The position numbers were made by a program, and so were the translations under genes. Shown here in pieces: positions 11,284 through 21,969 of a stretch of DNA of 64,000 nt. The stretch covers positions 3,162,001 through 3,226,000 of the forward strand of contig CM063261.1 in assembly GCA_032158295.1 (NCBI GenBank), written 5' to 3'. This stretch comes from Pycnopodia helianthoides. Taxonomy: Eukaryota > Echinodermata > Asteroidea > Forcipulatida > Asteriidae. The notes under the pieces are model-generated. The model did not search any database. It saw only the letters and a program-made list of their open reading frames with translations, and was not told the DNA's origin. Position 1 is the first letter of the stretch, and each line of letters begins with the position of its first letter.

Positions 11284-11770
11284 AGAGTTGTGCAAACACC
11301 TGTGCCTGTTGGTGGACCCCCTCAGCTACCTGGAACTCGCAGTGACTTACTTGGCCCAAGTGCAATAGTCGATATGTTCTCTGTTCAGTGAAGTTCAATT
11401 AGATGTACCGCTAGTGGTCTACTTCAATGTTGTAATGTCTTACAAAATCTAACGAGCTAGACGCAATTTATGCGCAGTGTTTTTGACGCAGTCTGGAGCA
11501 GAAGGTAGTTGTTGCTTGCTTAAATGAAATGGTGCCCTAAGTGTGCTCAGGATTTCACCTAATGTTGTTTCGCAACCAAGCTGCACTGGTGGTGCCAAGA
11601 GATAACGACGCTTGTTCCAATGGGATCCAAACCCAATAGATGATGAGGACGTCTATTCAGATGATCATATGCTGGTCGGAGATACATGTTCTGCAATGGC
11701 CATAATTTCCCCCTTGCTTTTCATGGGGCTGCAATTTGGATGTACCAATGTAGTCAACTAACAAAACGAC
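11284..11770 (+). pseudogene. Degraded copy of the protein-like fragment at 15716-16212
   Basis: The + strand matches the minus strand of 16212-15716: TTGTGCAAACACCTGTGCCTG, TGTTCTCTGTTCAGTGAAGTTCAATTAGATG, CTTACAAAATCTAAC and ATAGATGATGAGGAC blocks in order. Its frame is broken by TAG soon after CKHLCL and by TAA before the QWDPNPIDDEDVY stretch. I do not recognise the protein family. Confidence 0.5.
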
Positions 11771-12214
11771 TACAAGAGAACTTAATTTTGACTGACTTCG
11801 ATTGAAAGCAAAGTCGCAACAAGTGCATAGAACAAATCGTCAAAAACTTGTAAGGATAACGTTTAGTTTAACGTCAGAGATCACATTAATTTGAAACTGT
11901 TTTTAGTTAGATGAATACATGTAGTGACCTCAATAACTTGATCGCCAATAAATAACAAAGATGACATTGGATTGGATTAAAACAAGATCTAATATTCTAA
12001 ACCTGAGACTTGCCTTTGACCATAACAAGTTAACATATAATCAAGACTTCTATAACTAAAAAGCTTTTGGATTTAACGTTAGATTATTAGCTACTAAAAT
12101 GAGGGACAAGGGGTTCAACTGTCATAAAAGACGCCCTGTTTGGGTTAGAAGAGTACCAAAGTAAGGTCTCAAAGCGTCAATATGTCTGTATGCAATAACT
12201 TTAAAGACGAGAGT

Positions 12215-13310
12215 TCCAGGTGTAAGTGTGGTTGGTTCCCCACACAAGCGTAAGTGCGGATGGTTCCCACAAGGAACTGTGGTTGGTTTGCCACACAAGC
12301 GTAAGTGCTGATGGTTCTAACAACGGTAAGTGTGGTTGGTTCGCCACACAGTTGAAGTGTGGATGGTTCCAACAATGGTAAGTGTGGTTGGTTCCCCACA
12401 CAAGTGTAAGTGCAGATGGTTCCAACAAGGGTAAGTGTGGTTGGTTCCCCACACAAGTGTAAGTGCAGATGGTTCCAACAAGGGTAAGTGTGGTTGGTTC
12501 CCCACACAAGCGTATTAAGTGCGAATGGTTCCAACAAGGGTAACTGTGGTTGCAGGTTCCCCACACAAGCGTAAGTGCAGATGGTTCCAACAAGGGTAAC
12601 TGTGGTTGGTTCCCCACACAAGCATAAGTGCAGATGGTTCCAACAAGGGTAAGTGTGGTTGGTCCCCACACAAGCGTAAGTGCAGATGGTTCCAACAAGG
12701 GTAAGTGTGGTTGGCTTGCCACACAAGCTTAAGTGCTGATGGTTCTAACAAGGGTAAGTGTGGTTGGTTAGCCACACAATTGAAGTGCGGATGGTTCGAA
12801 CAAGGGTAAGTGTGGTTGGTTCCCCACACACACAAGCGTAAGTGCAGATGGTTCCAACAAGGGTGTGGTTGGTTCCCCACACAAGCGTAGGTGCGGATGG
12901 TTCCAACAAGGGTAAGTGTGGTTTGTTCCCCACACAAGCGTAAGTGTGGGTGGTTCCAACAAGGATAAGTGTGGTTCGTTCACCACACAAGCGTAAGTGT
13001 GGGTGGTTCCAACAAGGAGTAAGTGTGGTTCGTTCACCACACAAGCGTAAGTGTGGATGGTTCCAACAAGGGTAGCTGTGGTTTGTTCCCCACACAAGCG
13101 TAAGTGCGGGTGGTTCCAACAAGCGTAAGTGTGGTTGGTTCGCCACACAAGTGTAAGTGCGGATGGTTCCAACAAGGGTAAGTGCAGGTGGTTGGTTCAC
13201 CACACAAGCGTAAGTGTGGATGGTTCCAACAAGGGTAAGTGTGGTTGGTTCACCACACAAGCGTAAGTGCAGATGGTTCCAACAAGGGTAAGTGTGGTTG
13301 GTTCACTTGT
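12215..13310 (+). repeat. Minisatellite array D (plus-oriented, 53 bp dimers)
   Basis: Monomers GGTTCCAACAAGGGTAAGTG and GGTTCCCCACACAAGCGTAAGTG alternate with a 53 bp period (for example AAGTGCAG at 12408 and 12461). Most units contain GGTAAGT or CGTAAGT. The minus strand is open in all frames because the units lack stops, which creates long spurious ORFs. Confidence 0.93.
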
Positions 13311-13559
13311 TTTTCTTTATTGAAGTGTTAACAAATGAAGAAAATTTGCTTTTAATAACCTAAGAAGAACGATTTAATGAATTTCCTGTAACACTTAAAA
13401 CAGATTTAACCTTAGACCATGCAAGTGATGACTGAATAAAACTAAACAAAGTTTTCCAAATATCACCCCTGTTTTGGGTCAAAAGAGCAGGACTTTGTTT
13501 TTTGAGTGTTAAACAAATCAACAAAACAGTTGCTTGAATTAACATCAAGGAAAACATGG
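13311..13559. other. Spacer between arrays D and E
   Basis: About 250 bp of AT-rich sequence with two related stretches (GAAGTGTTAACAAATGAAGA near 13323 and GAGTGTTAAACAAATCAACA near 13504). It may be a diverged relative of the left-array spacer. No gene is seen. Confidence 0.5.
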
Positions 13560-15065
13560 GAAATTACCACACAAAGATAAATTTCACCACACAGGGGGAA
13601 GTATGGGTCATTTACCACACAGGACAAGTATGGGTCATTCATCAAACAAGGGGAAAATGTTTGCAATTCACCAATTTGGGCAAGTGCAAATCGCCACAGG
13701 AGGGTAAGTTTCTGTGGTTCCCATAAGGGCAAGCGTGTAGGGCTATTTGCCACAAAAGAATAAGTGTGGGTGGTTCCCACATTAAGTGTTTATGATTCTC
13801 CACACAAGCGTTAGTGTGGGCTGATTTGCCACACAAGAATAAGTGTGGGTAGTTCCCACATTAAGTGTTTGTGATTCTCCACACAAAAGTTAGTGTGGGT
13901 GATTTGCCACACAAGAGTAAGTGTGGGGCGATTCACTGCAAAAGGGTGAGTCCGAATGATTTGCCACACAAGCGAAAGTGTGGGTGGTTCCCATAAGGGC
14001 AAGTATGGGTGATTCACCACACAAGGGTAAATGTGTTCATTGACCACACAGGAATAAGTTTGGGTAGCTCCAGAAAGTTAAGTGTGAGTGGTACGACACA
14101 CAAGCGTCCAAGTATGGTGGTTCCCACAAGGGTAAGTATGGGTGGTTCCCACACAAGTGTAAGTGCGGGTGGTTTCCACACAAGCGTAAGTGCGGGTGGT
14201 TCCCACAGGGGTAAGTATGGGTGGTTCCCACACAAGGCTAAGTGCGGGTGGTTTCCACACAAGCGTAAGTGCCAGTGGTTCCAACCAGGGTAAGTGTGAT
14301 TGGTTCGCCACACAAGCGTGGTTCCCACAGGGTAAGTGTGGATAGTTACGACAGGGTAAGCGTGGTTGGTTCGCCACACAAGCGTAAGTGCGGTTGGTTC
14401 CAACAAGGGTAAGTGTGGTTGGTTCACCACACAAGCGTAAGTGCGGATGGTTCCCACACAAGGGTAAGTGCGAGTAGTTCCGACAGGGTAAGCGTGGTTG
14501 GTTCACCACACAAGCGTAAGTGTGGATGGTTCCAACAAGGGTAAGTGTGGGTGGTTCGCAACACAAGCATAAATGTGTGTGGTTCCAACAAGGGTAAGTG
14601 TGGTGGTTCCCAGTGCGGGTATAGTTCCAACAAGAGTAACCGGGTGGTTCCCACAAAGTGTGGATGGTTCCCACACAAGCATAAGTGCGGTGGTTCCCAC
14701 AAGGGTAAGTGTGGTTGGTTTGCCACACAAGCATAAGTGCAGATGGTTCCAACAAGGGTAAGTGTGGGTGGTTCCCAGTGCGGGTATAGTTCCAACAAGA
14801 GTAACCGGGGTGGTTCCCACAAAGTGTGGATGGTTCCCACACAAGCATAAGTGCGGGTGGTTCCACAAGGGTAAGTGTGGGTGATTCACCACACAAGCAA
14901 AAGTGTGAGTGGTTCCCACAAGGGTAAGTGTGGTTGGTTTGCCACACAAGCATAAGTGCAGATGGTTCCAACAAGGGTAAGTGTGGGTGATTCACCACAC
15001 AAGCGTAAGTGTGGGTGATTCACTGCAGAAGGGCAAGTGAGGGTAATTTACACAAGGATAAGACC
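13560..15065 (+). repeat. Minisatellite array E (plus-oriented)
   Basis: The same family as array D with more variation: ACCACACAAG..TAAGTGTGGG at 13565-14050, then GGTTCCCACA-type units. A segment of about 210 bp (14580-14720 and 14750-14890 regions, both with CCCAGTGCGGGTATAGTTCC) is itself duplicated. Confidence 0.92.
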
Positions 15066-15715
15066 AGGGTATGACCTTTGACCCAAGAACGGAGATTGTG
15101 GAGATTTACACATCAAATTACTTTTAACTTTGTTGATTGGATTATAAAACAGTGGTGCATGCAGAGCACTTTGAACAACTTACTTGATTTTTACAAAACT
15201 TCAGTTTTTGGGCTAACAATTAAAACCCCAAATGGCACAAATTGGATTTCAAAAAGCAGTAATTTTGTTCTTTTTAGTGTTTCTAGACAAGAATATTGCT
15301 GCCTTCAAAAAATAAAACAAGTCCTTATCTTCGCTAGAAATTTTTTTGACAAGAGTTTTTAGAAAACAAAACTTTGGATCTTTTCGATATAACAGAAACA
15401 GTTTCACTCTTTTATAGGACTAAACTGCTGCACAGTTCGTTCCTACTAAGTTTTATTTTTAAAATGGGTGAGTTGCCAAGATGTTGGCTGTGTACAAACA
15501 CTTAATTATCTTGCAAAGAAACCTTGTAAAAAAAGTGATCTCCTGCAGTGGTTTGCCCTTGACCATGACCAGAACCCTAAGTACCTTGACATAGACTTAA
15601 CCTTTGACTTCAACTAGTACCAACCGATTTAAAACATCTATGAATTATTACACGTAATCCAATGTCATCTTTGATATCAAAAGGCAATAAAATTAGTGTT
15701 GCTCTTACAAAGAAA
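15066..15715. other. Intervening sequence, no gene recognised
   Basis: AT-rich. It contains an AAAGATGACATTGGATT-like match, on the minus strand near 15675-15655, to 11960 on the + strand, which extends the inverted repeat around arrays D-E. I see nothing else. Confidence 0.4.
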
Positions 15716-16212
15716 TTGTAGTTGCTAAGTGGCACGACCACGCAAAACATGTTTCTCCGGCCATCATACCATCAACTGGATAGAAGTCCTCATCATCTAC
15801 CGGGTCCAGATTCCATTGGCTCAAGCGAAGACATCTCATGGCACCACTTGTCTCAAACGAGCCCCAGTACAAACCTGTTTACTAAAAAACAAAAGAATGA
15901 CGTGACCAACAAAAGAGGGAAAAAAAAAAAATGGCCCTCATCCCCCACATCTGTAGAGATCGACCAAACGTTTTAGGGACCAACGACTCGCTTCCAGCTC
16001 ACACCCTAGTGTGTAGTATGCTTCAAAAAATGCTCGCTTTAGCTTGTTAGATTTTGTAAGGCATTACACCATTGAAGAGAACACTAGTGGTGCATCTAAT
16101 TGAACTTCACTGAACAGAGAACATACCTTCCATTGCACCCGGCCAAGCAGTCTCACCACTTGTTCCAGGCAGCCGAGGGGGTCCTCCGACAGGCACAGGT
16201 GTTTGCACAACT
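15716..16212 (-). pseudogene. Unrecognised gene fragment with two exon-like segments
   Basis: Segment A (16212-16127) reads LCKHLCLSEDPLGCLEQVVR then LLGRVQWK, with CAG before it and donor GTATGT after AAG. Segment B (15874 down to about 15716) follows an AAACAG acceptor and in one frame reads YWGSFETSGAMRCLRLSQWN, DPVDDEDFYPVDGMMAGE, then TTISL and a stop. The phases of A and B do not fit that frame, so a direct splice would end early. It may be a gene remnant or part of a mobile element. Its inverted copy is at 11284-11770. Confidence 0.4.
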
Positions 16213-16779
16213 CTGCCGATGAGTTTTTTTCAGAATTTTTATACAAACATAAAGAAACTCATCAGAATGAGCTGCTCATACCCAATGAGTCCACGTTTTA
16301 CATTTTTGTTTTGAACATTTGTTTTGTTTTGAACAAATTTGAAATTTATAAGGAGGAAACATTTAAGAAAATAGAAAGCATATTGTGTGGTTCAACCTGA
16401 AAACTCTGAAAGATATTCCCAAGTAAAAAACTAATGAAAAAAATAAACATATAAATATATAAAATGAATGTTATCATTCTTTTTGATAGAAATATCCATA
16501 TCTCTGCAAGATACTGAGATTTCCACAACTTTGTTTTTAAGTTTGCTAAATTTCTGAAATAAAGTTAATGACCTCGCTTGCAAGAAAAGTCACTAGTTTA
16601 CTTTAAACATAAATCTTTTGCATGGTCTCATTTTTTGGTAGGAGCAACTCGTGATTTAACTTATTTACATAGTTATAAAGTAAAATACAAAGGCATATGA
16701 TTCAGAAAAGGCTGTCAGTCTGAATAAATAACCTGTCCAAATAAATAAGCAACAGTTTGAATTTGTTCAATTATATTTT

Positions 16780-17095
16780 AAGTTCTGCAATACCTTTTTA
16801 AAATTTCTTTGAACAGTTTCAGTCAGAGGAGTGCTCCCTGACTGGTAAAACTGTTTCCCATGAGGACAATCAGAGTGCCCTGATTATCCGCAAGGGAAGG
16901 TTTTTCTTTAATTTTTTAAAGATAAGCAAGAGTAATTTTTTCAATTATATTTTAAGTTCTTTGTTTGAAACTTCTTGAACAGTTTCAGTCAGAGTGCTCT
17001 CTGACCGGTAAAACTGTTTCCCAAAAAGACAATCAGAGTGCCCTGATTATCTGCAAGGGAAGGTTTTTCTTTAACTTTTCTAAGATTGATTTTGG
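16780..17095. repeat. Tandem duplication of about 150 bp carrying a small hairpin
   Basis: Two copies (about 16770-16920 and 16945-17090) share GAACAGTTTCAGTCAGAG, GGTAAAACTGTTTCCC, CAATCAGAGTGCCCTGATTAT and AAGGGAAGGTTTTTCTTTAA. Within each copy CAGTTT.AGTCAGAG can pair with CTCTGAC..GTAAAACTG. Confidence 0.7.
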
Positions 17096-17189
17096 TGAAC
17101 TTTGCATGCATGCAGCGATCAGACTTTAATCCAATCTGAATCATGTACCTTTGAGCAGCAAAGGGATGGATCTGTACAAACAACGGGGA

Positions 17190-17530
17190 ATATTGAGAAA
17201 TCCACCACACAGGGAGAAGTGTTGGCAATTCTAAACACAAGTGAAAGTGGTTATTTCACCACAAATGGAAAAGTATGGAATTTTTACCACATAGGGGTAA
17301 GTGTGAGTAGTTCACAACAAGAGGGGACATGTGACTTACCACATTGTGGGGACTAGGGAGTAAGAGGCAAGGTAAGTGTGGGTAACTCAACACACAAGGG
17401 GAAGTAAGAAAAGCTTACCACACAAGTGAAAGTATGGGTCCTTTACCACACAAGGAAAAGTGTGTAAATTCACCACCTAAGTGAAAGTATGGATAGTTCA
17501 CCACACAAGTGAAAGTGTGGACCACACCAG
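17190..17530 (+). repeat. Minisatellite block F
   Basis: Degenerate TTCACCACACAAG.GAAAGTAT monomers in plus orientation, with AAGTGTGGG variants. It ends at the spacer that starts near 17520. Confidence 0.8.
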
Positions 17531-17870
17531 GTCATTGGCACATGCCTGAAACATTTACTAACCTAGCCTAACCTATTTCAGGCATGCCACTCAGTGTTTT
17601 TTGCAAAAAAAACCCAGACATAAACAGTCACAGCAAGGCATTGTACTGTGTTTTTCAAGTTTCAGTGGCTGAGAAAAGCCACGACCCTCAAAATCAGCTG
17701 ATCGGCTGAAAAGTTCCATGCCTGCTATCTGCTGTGTATGGGATGGGCGAAAACCCCTTGAAAAACCCCTTTTGGGGGAAAAAAACATTGGGAAAGTCCC
17801 ATCCGGCTCCAATTCTATGGCAACCAAGTTTGTCAACTCCATACACAGCATTTATATAGGCCTAAGCTAA
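17525..17870. repeat. Higher-order spacer, copy 1
   Basis: Closely similar to 19195-19530 (CTGCTATNTGCTGTGTATGG, GGGATGGGCGAAAACCCCTT, CCGGCTCCAATTCTATGG). Each copy has a minus-strand ORF beginning MLCME.TNLVAIELEPD, but the ends diverge and the function is unknown. With the minisatellite between them the unit is about 1.67 kb. Confidence 0.8.
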
Positions 17871-17914
17871 CTAACTAAGCCTTTGACAACGTTTCATTTA
17901 ATAACTTTGACTTG

Positions 17915-19197
17915 GATGATTCACCACACAAGGAAAGTATGGCGGGGTAAATCACCACAAGGAAAGTATGGATAGTTCACCACACAAGTGAAAGTATGGA
18001 TAGTTCACCACACAAGATAGAATGGATATTTCACCACATAAGTGAAAGTATGGATCTATAGTTTACCACATAAGTGAAAGTATGGATAGTTTCCCACATA
18101 AGTGAAAGCATGGATATTTCACCACATAAGTGAAAATATGGATAGTTTACCACACATATGAAAGTATGGATAGTTCACCACACAAAATAGTATGGATAGT
18201 TCACCACACAAGATAGTATGGATAGTTCACCACACAAGTATGGATAGTTTACCACACAAGTGAAAGTATGGATAGTTCTCCACACAAAATAGTATGGATA
18301 GTTCACCACACAAGATAGTATGGATAGTTCACCAAACAAGTGAAAGTATGGATAGTTCACCACACAAGTGAAAGTATGGATAGTTCACCACACAAAATAG
18401 TATGGATAGTTTACCACACACGTGAAAGTATGGATAGTAGACCACACAAGTGAAAGTATGGATAGTTCACCACACAAGTGAAAGTATGGATAGTTCACCA
18501 CACAAGTGAAAGTATGGATAGTTCACCACACAAGTGAAAGTGTGGATAGTTCACCACACAAAATAGTATGGATAGTTTACCACACACGTGAAAGTATGGA
18601 TAGTTTACCACACAAGTGAAAATATGGATAGTTCACCACACAAAATAGTATGGATAGTTCACCACACAAGATAGTATGGATAGTTCACCACACAAGTGAA
18701 AGTATGGATAGTTCACCACACAAGTGAAAGTATGGATAGTTCACCACACGAGAGAAAGTATGGATAGTTCACCACACAAGTGAAAGTATGGATAGTTCAC
18801 CACACAACATAGTATGGATAGTTTACCACACAAGTGAAAGTATGGATAGTTCACCACACAAAATAGTATGGATAGTTCACCACACAAGATAATATGGATA
18901 GTTCACCACACAAGTGAAAGTATGGATAGTTCACCACAAAATAGTATGGATAGTTTACCACACAAGTGAAAGTATGGATAGTTCACCACACAAAATAGTA
19001 TGGATAGTTCACCACACAAGATAGTATGGATAGTTCACCACACAAGTGAAAGTATGGATAGTTCACCACACAAGTGAAAGTATGGATAGTTCACCACACA
19101 AGTGAAAGTATGGATAGTTCACCACACAAGATAGTATGGATATTTCACCACATAAGTGAAAGTATGGATAGTTTACCACACAAGTGAAAGTATGGAC
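17915..19197 (+). repeat. Minisatellite array G (28 bp and 26 bp monomers)
   Basis: Very regular GGATAGTTCACCACACAAGT + GAAAGTAT (28 bp), interspersed with shorter ...CACAAAATAGTAT (26 bp) and CACAAGATAGTAT forms. About 45 units. It is the most homogeneous, hence probably youngest, part of the family. Confidence 0.95.
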
Positions 19198-19545
19198 CAG
19201 ATCATTAGCACATGCATGAAACGATTTCTAACCTAACATATTAACCTATGTCAGACATGCAACTCTGCATTTTGGCAAAAAAGAGGATATAAACAGGCAC
19301 AGCAAGACTTTTTTGTACTGTGTTTTTTTAATTTTCAGTGGCTGAAAAAAACCACAACTCTCAAAATCAGCTGATAAGCTAAAAAGTTGCATGCCTGCTA
19401 TTTGCTGTGTATGGGATGGGCGAAAACCCCTTGAAAAACCCATTTTGGGGGAAAAAAACATTGGGAAAGTCCAATCCGGCTCCAATTCTATGGCAACCAA
19501 GTTTGTGAACTCCATACACAGCATTTAAATCACTAACTAAGTTTT
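19198..19545. repeat. Higher-order spacer, copy 2
   Basis: The second copy of 17525-17870, with several substitutions and one short tail difference. It is followed by a short degenerate minisatellite block at 19585-19640. Confidence 0.8.
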
Positions 19546-19739
19546 TGACAATATTTCAATTACTATCACTTTGATTTGGATGATTCTCCACACAAGGAAA
19601 GTATGGGTAAATCACCACAAGGAAGGTAAGGGTAGATCACATCTAAATGAATCTGCTGGAATTACTAACTAAGCCTTTGACAACGTTTCAGTTTATAACT
19701 TTGATTTGGAAGATTTACCAAACAAAGAAAATATATGGT

Positions 19740-20070
19740 TAGATCACCACAAGGGCTAGTATGGGTCATTCACCACACAAGGGAAGTATGGGTCATTCAC
19801 CACACAAGGGTAGTATGTGTCATTCACCACACAAGGGAAGTATGGGTCATTCACCACAAAGTGGAAGTATGGGTCATTCACCACACAAGGGAAGTATGGG
19901 TCATTCACCACACAAGGGAAGTATGGGTCATTCACCACACAAGGAAAGTATGGGTCATTCACCACACAAGTATGTGAAGTTCACCACACAAGGGAAGTGG
20001 GTCATTTACCACACAAGGGAAGTATGGGTCATTCACCACACAAGTATGGGTCATTCACTACACAGGGGAT
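19740..20070 (+). repeat. Minisatellite array H (27 bp monomers)
   Basis: About twelve copies of GGGTCATTCACCACACAAGG + GAAGTAT. It is the last array of the plus-oriented group. Confidence 0.93.
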
Positions 20071-20134
20071 TTATCTAATTTTCTGAAATCCTACTTAAGA
20101 TCCATCCCATATCTAAATTACATTTTAGGGCAAA

Positions 20135-20322
20135 CTACTGGAGACACTGCAGCTGGTGCTGGTGATCCAGGGCTGATGATCTCGCATCTCTGCTGGTGGT
20201 CGACAGCTCACTGATTGAAGATTCAACACTCTCTGTCTGGATGCTTAGATTGAAGATCAGACACTCTCTGTCTGGATGCTTGGATTGAAGATCAGACACT
20301 CTCTGTCTGGATTTGCTGATTA
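20135..20322 (-). other. Exon-like segment with a threefold 35 bp repeat
   Basis: The minus strand has a strong acceptor (TTTCATCTCTTTACAG before 20322) and then an open frame of about 62 codons ending in CAG TAG. Three 35 bp repeats (20213-20317, GATCAGACACTCTCTGTCTG) lie inside. Since 35 is not a multiple of three, each repeat is read in a different frame, which argues against a conserved protein. It could be the terminal exon of the right-arm transcript. Confidence 0.35.
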
Positions 20323-20344
20323 CTGTAAAGAGATGAAACCAGGG

Positions 20345-20929
20345 CAAAGCAATGATTAAACATACTCACAAATAGAACTGATTAAGTAGAGCCAGACAAA
20401 CAACATGGACATTCCTGGAACTACGTAATTAAACATGTGCCAAGGCTAGCTCTTTTGCTGCTGCCCTTAATTGGACACGGTGCCCCTCAAATCTTTTTAA
20501 ACAAAGAGTAAATATATCATGAGAAGCTCAAGTCAGCCAGTAATTTAATTAATTCTCACAAGTTTTTGCACGTAACGTCTTTAAGTTTTCGCACATAACG
20601 TCTTCATAGTTTTCTTGAAAACACTTCAATGTATAAACCCCCTAGATTTTCAATTAAATGTATTGGTTCCCATGAAGTATTCCTGGCACATTTGTAAAGT
20701 TACAGACATACAGAAGGTAAGGGAAGGTACACCATTGCTTCTTGGGAAAACTAAATCAACACCCATTTTGATAAATAAAAAGAGAGTAAATTATGGTCCA
20801 GTTTTATACCGTTTTAATACTTGGGAAAAAAGAGAATGACAAACTCTGTGGTTGTTCTGTCAGGGTTGTTGTGCCTTTTCATATTGGGTCTATTGCGATT
20901 GTAGCAATTGAAATAAACAATGGCAATTT
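20345..20929. other. No recognised feature
   Basis: AT-rich sequence between the exon-like segment and the first 1.03 kb duplication unit. It includes a local duplication of a TTTTCGCAC.TAACGTCTT-like motif near 20565-20605. No gene is seen. Confidence 0.5.
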
Positions 20930-21860
20930 GTGTGGTCTTCAAATGTTATTTCCTTGTCTTTGAAAAATATCAAATTGTTTCTGGAGGATTGACACAGGAC
21001 TTAATTTAAAACATTGAGGGCTCAGATTAAATTGATTGGGTTTGTTTGTTTGCTTGTTTGTTTTTGACACAAACAAAATCTGCACTTTTTGGGGGCAACA
21101 TGAAACTTAACACAAACAAGTTATTTCCTAAAATCTTGAAAAAAAACCCACTTTGATTGATCAGTAAGTTATGGAGTCACCAGGGTTGTCAAGCAACATT
21201 CTTAAGGGAGGATTTTTTAAAGTTCTTTAGAGTGGTGAACATCCTCTATACCCCTTTGTAAATTGCATGTTCCCAACTTTGAGCCGTTCTTTATTCAAAA
21301 GAATCTTCTTTTTCCAATCAGTTTGTAGATAAGTGTTGAACATACCTTGATTGTATTGTAGAGCCATGGTCCTAGTCCATCATGTAGTAGTCGGTGATAC
21401 TGGGGTGACTTCAAAAAGCTTGGGCAGAGCGTAAGCGTGGCTTTGCTTCTCTCTGAAGTGTGAATCAACAAGATCACGCAGTTGATGCTAAGGCCAGGGT
21501 GGTTCTAAAGCAGAGGATGACAAAGCTCCATGAGTTTGAGGGTGACCACCGATGTTCATCTCAGGATTTTGTGTCAAGTCACTCATGGATATCTGTTGAT
21601 TGTAAAGGAAAATTGATAATATAAATTATACAGGTTTACAGTAATGGCCAAAGTACAGAACATTTCTGTGTATATTTCATGGGTGCTCTGATAAGTTAAC
21701 TTTGAGTACATATCGTGTCAATATGGCTGAAAGTTCCGATAAAAATGCAATACAATAAAAATACAATCATCACAATAGACAGACTCTAATTTGCTCTAAG
21801 TCTGTGGCCCTGTGCGCCAAGCCAAAATTTTAGCCAGGAATTGGTAAAAGGGTGTCACAA
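20930..21860 (-). repeat. About 1.03 kb duplication unit, copy 1
   Basis: Matches 21970-22900: GGTCTTCAAATGTTATTTCCTTG, GATCAGTAAGTTATGGAGTCAC, the 248 nt exon-like segment, and a TCATCACAATAGAC.GA end. Confidence 0.8.
21346..21592 (-). pseudogene. Exon-like unit, copy 1, frameshifted
   Basis: Homologous to 22398-22645 with the same splice borders (CAG acceptor, donor GTATGTTC). It has lost bases in the HPHKLMEL region, so the long frame is broken, and the copy has other changes (HRLLHDGLGPW). Confidence 0.5.
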
Positions 21861-21969
21861 TTTGCTGGAAATTTAAAAACTGCGTGTCCAAATTGTCTGT
21901 TTACAATACATTTAAATGACAGATAAAACAGGGTGTCCAAAAGTTTTTAAAGGGTGTCCATCAAAAAGG

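Noticed and set aside
12169..14998. Minus-strand ORFs of 135-306 codons rich in TNHTYPCWNH and TLTLVW
   Set aside because: They lie wholly in the 53 bp minisatellite, occur in all three frames at once, and exist only because the unit lacks minus-strand stops. A 53 bp period cannot give a constant protein repeat.
8061..20070. CRISPR-like regular repeats
   Set aside because: Units are contiguous with no unique spacers of constant length, the genome is eukaryotic with spliced genes, and there are no cas genes. They are minisatellites.
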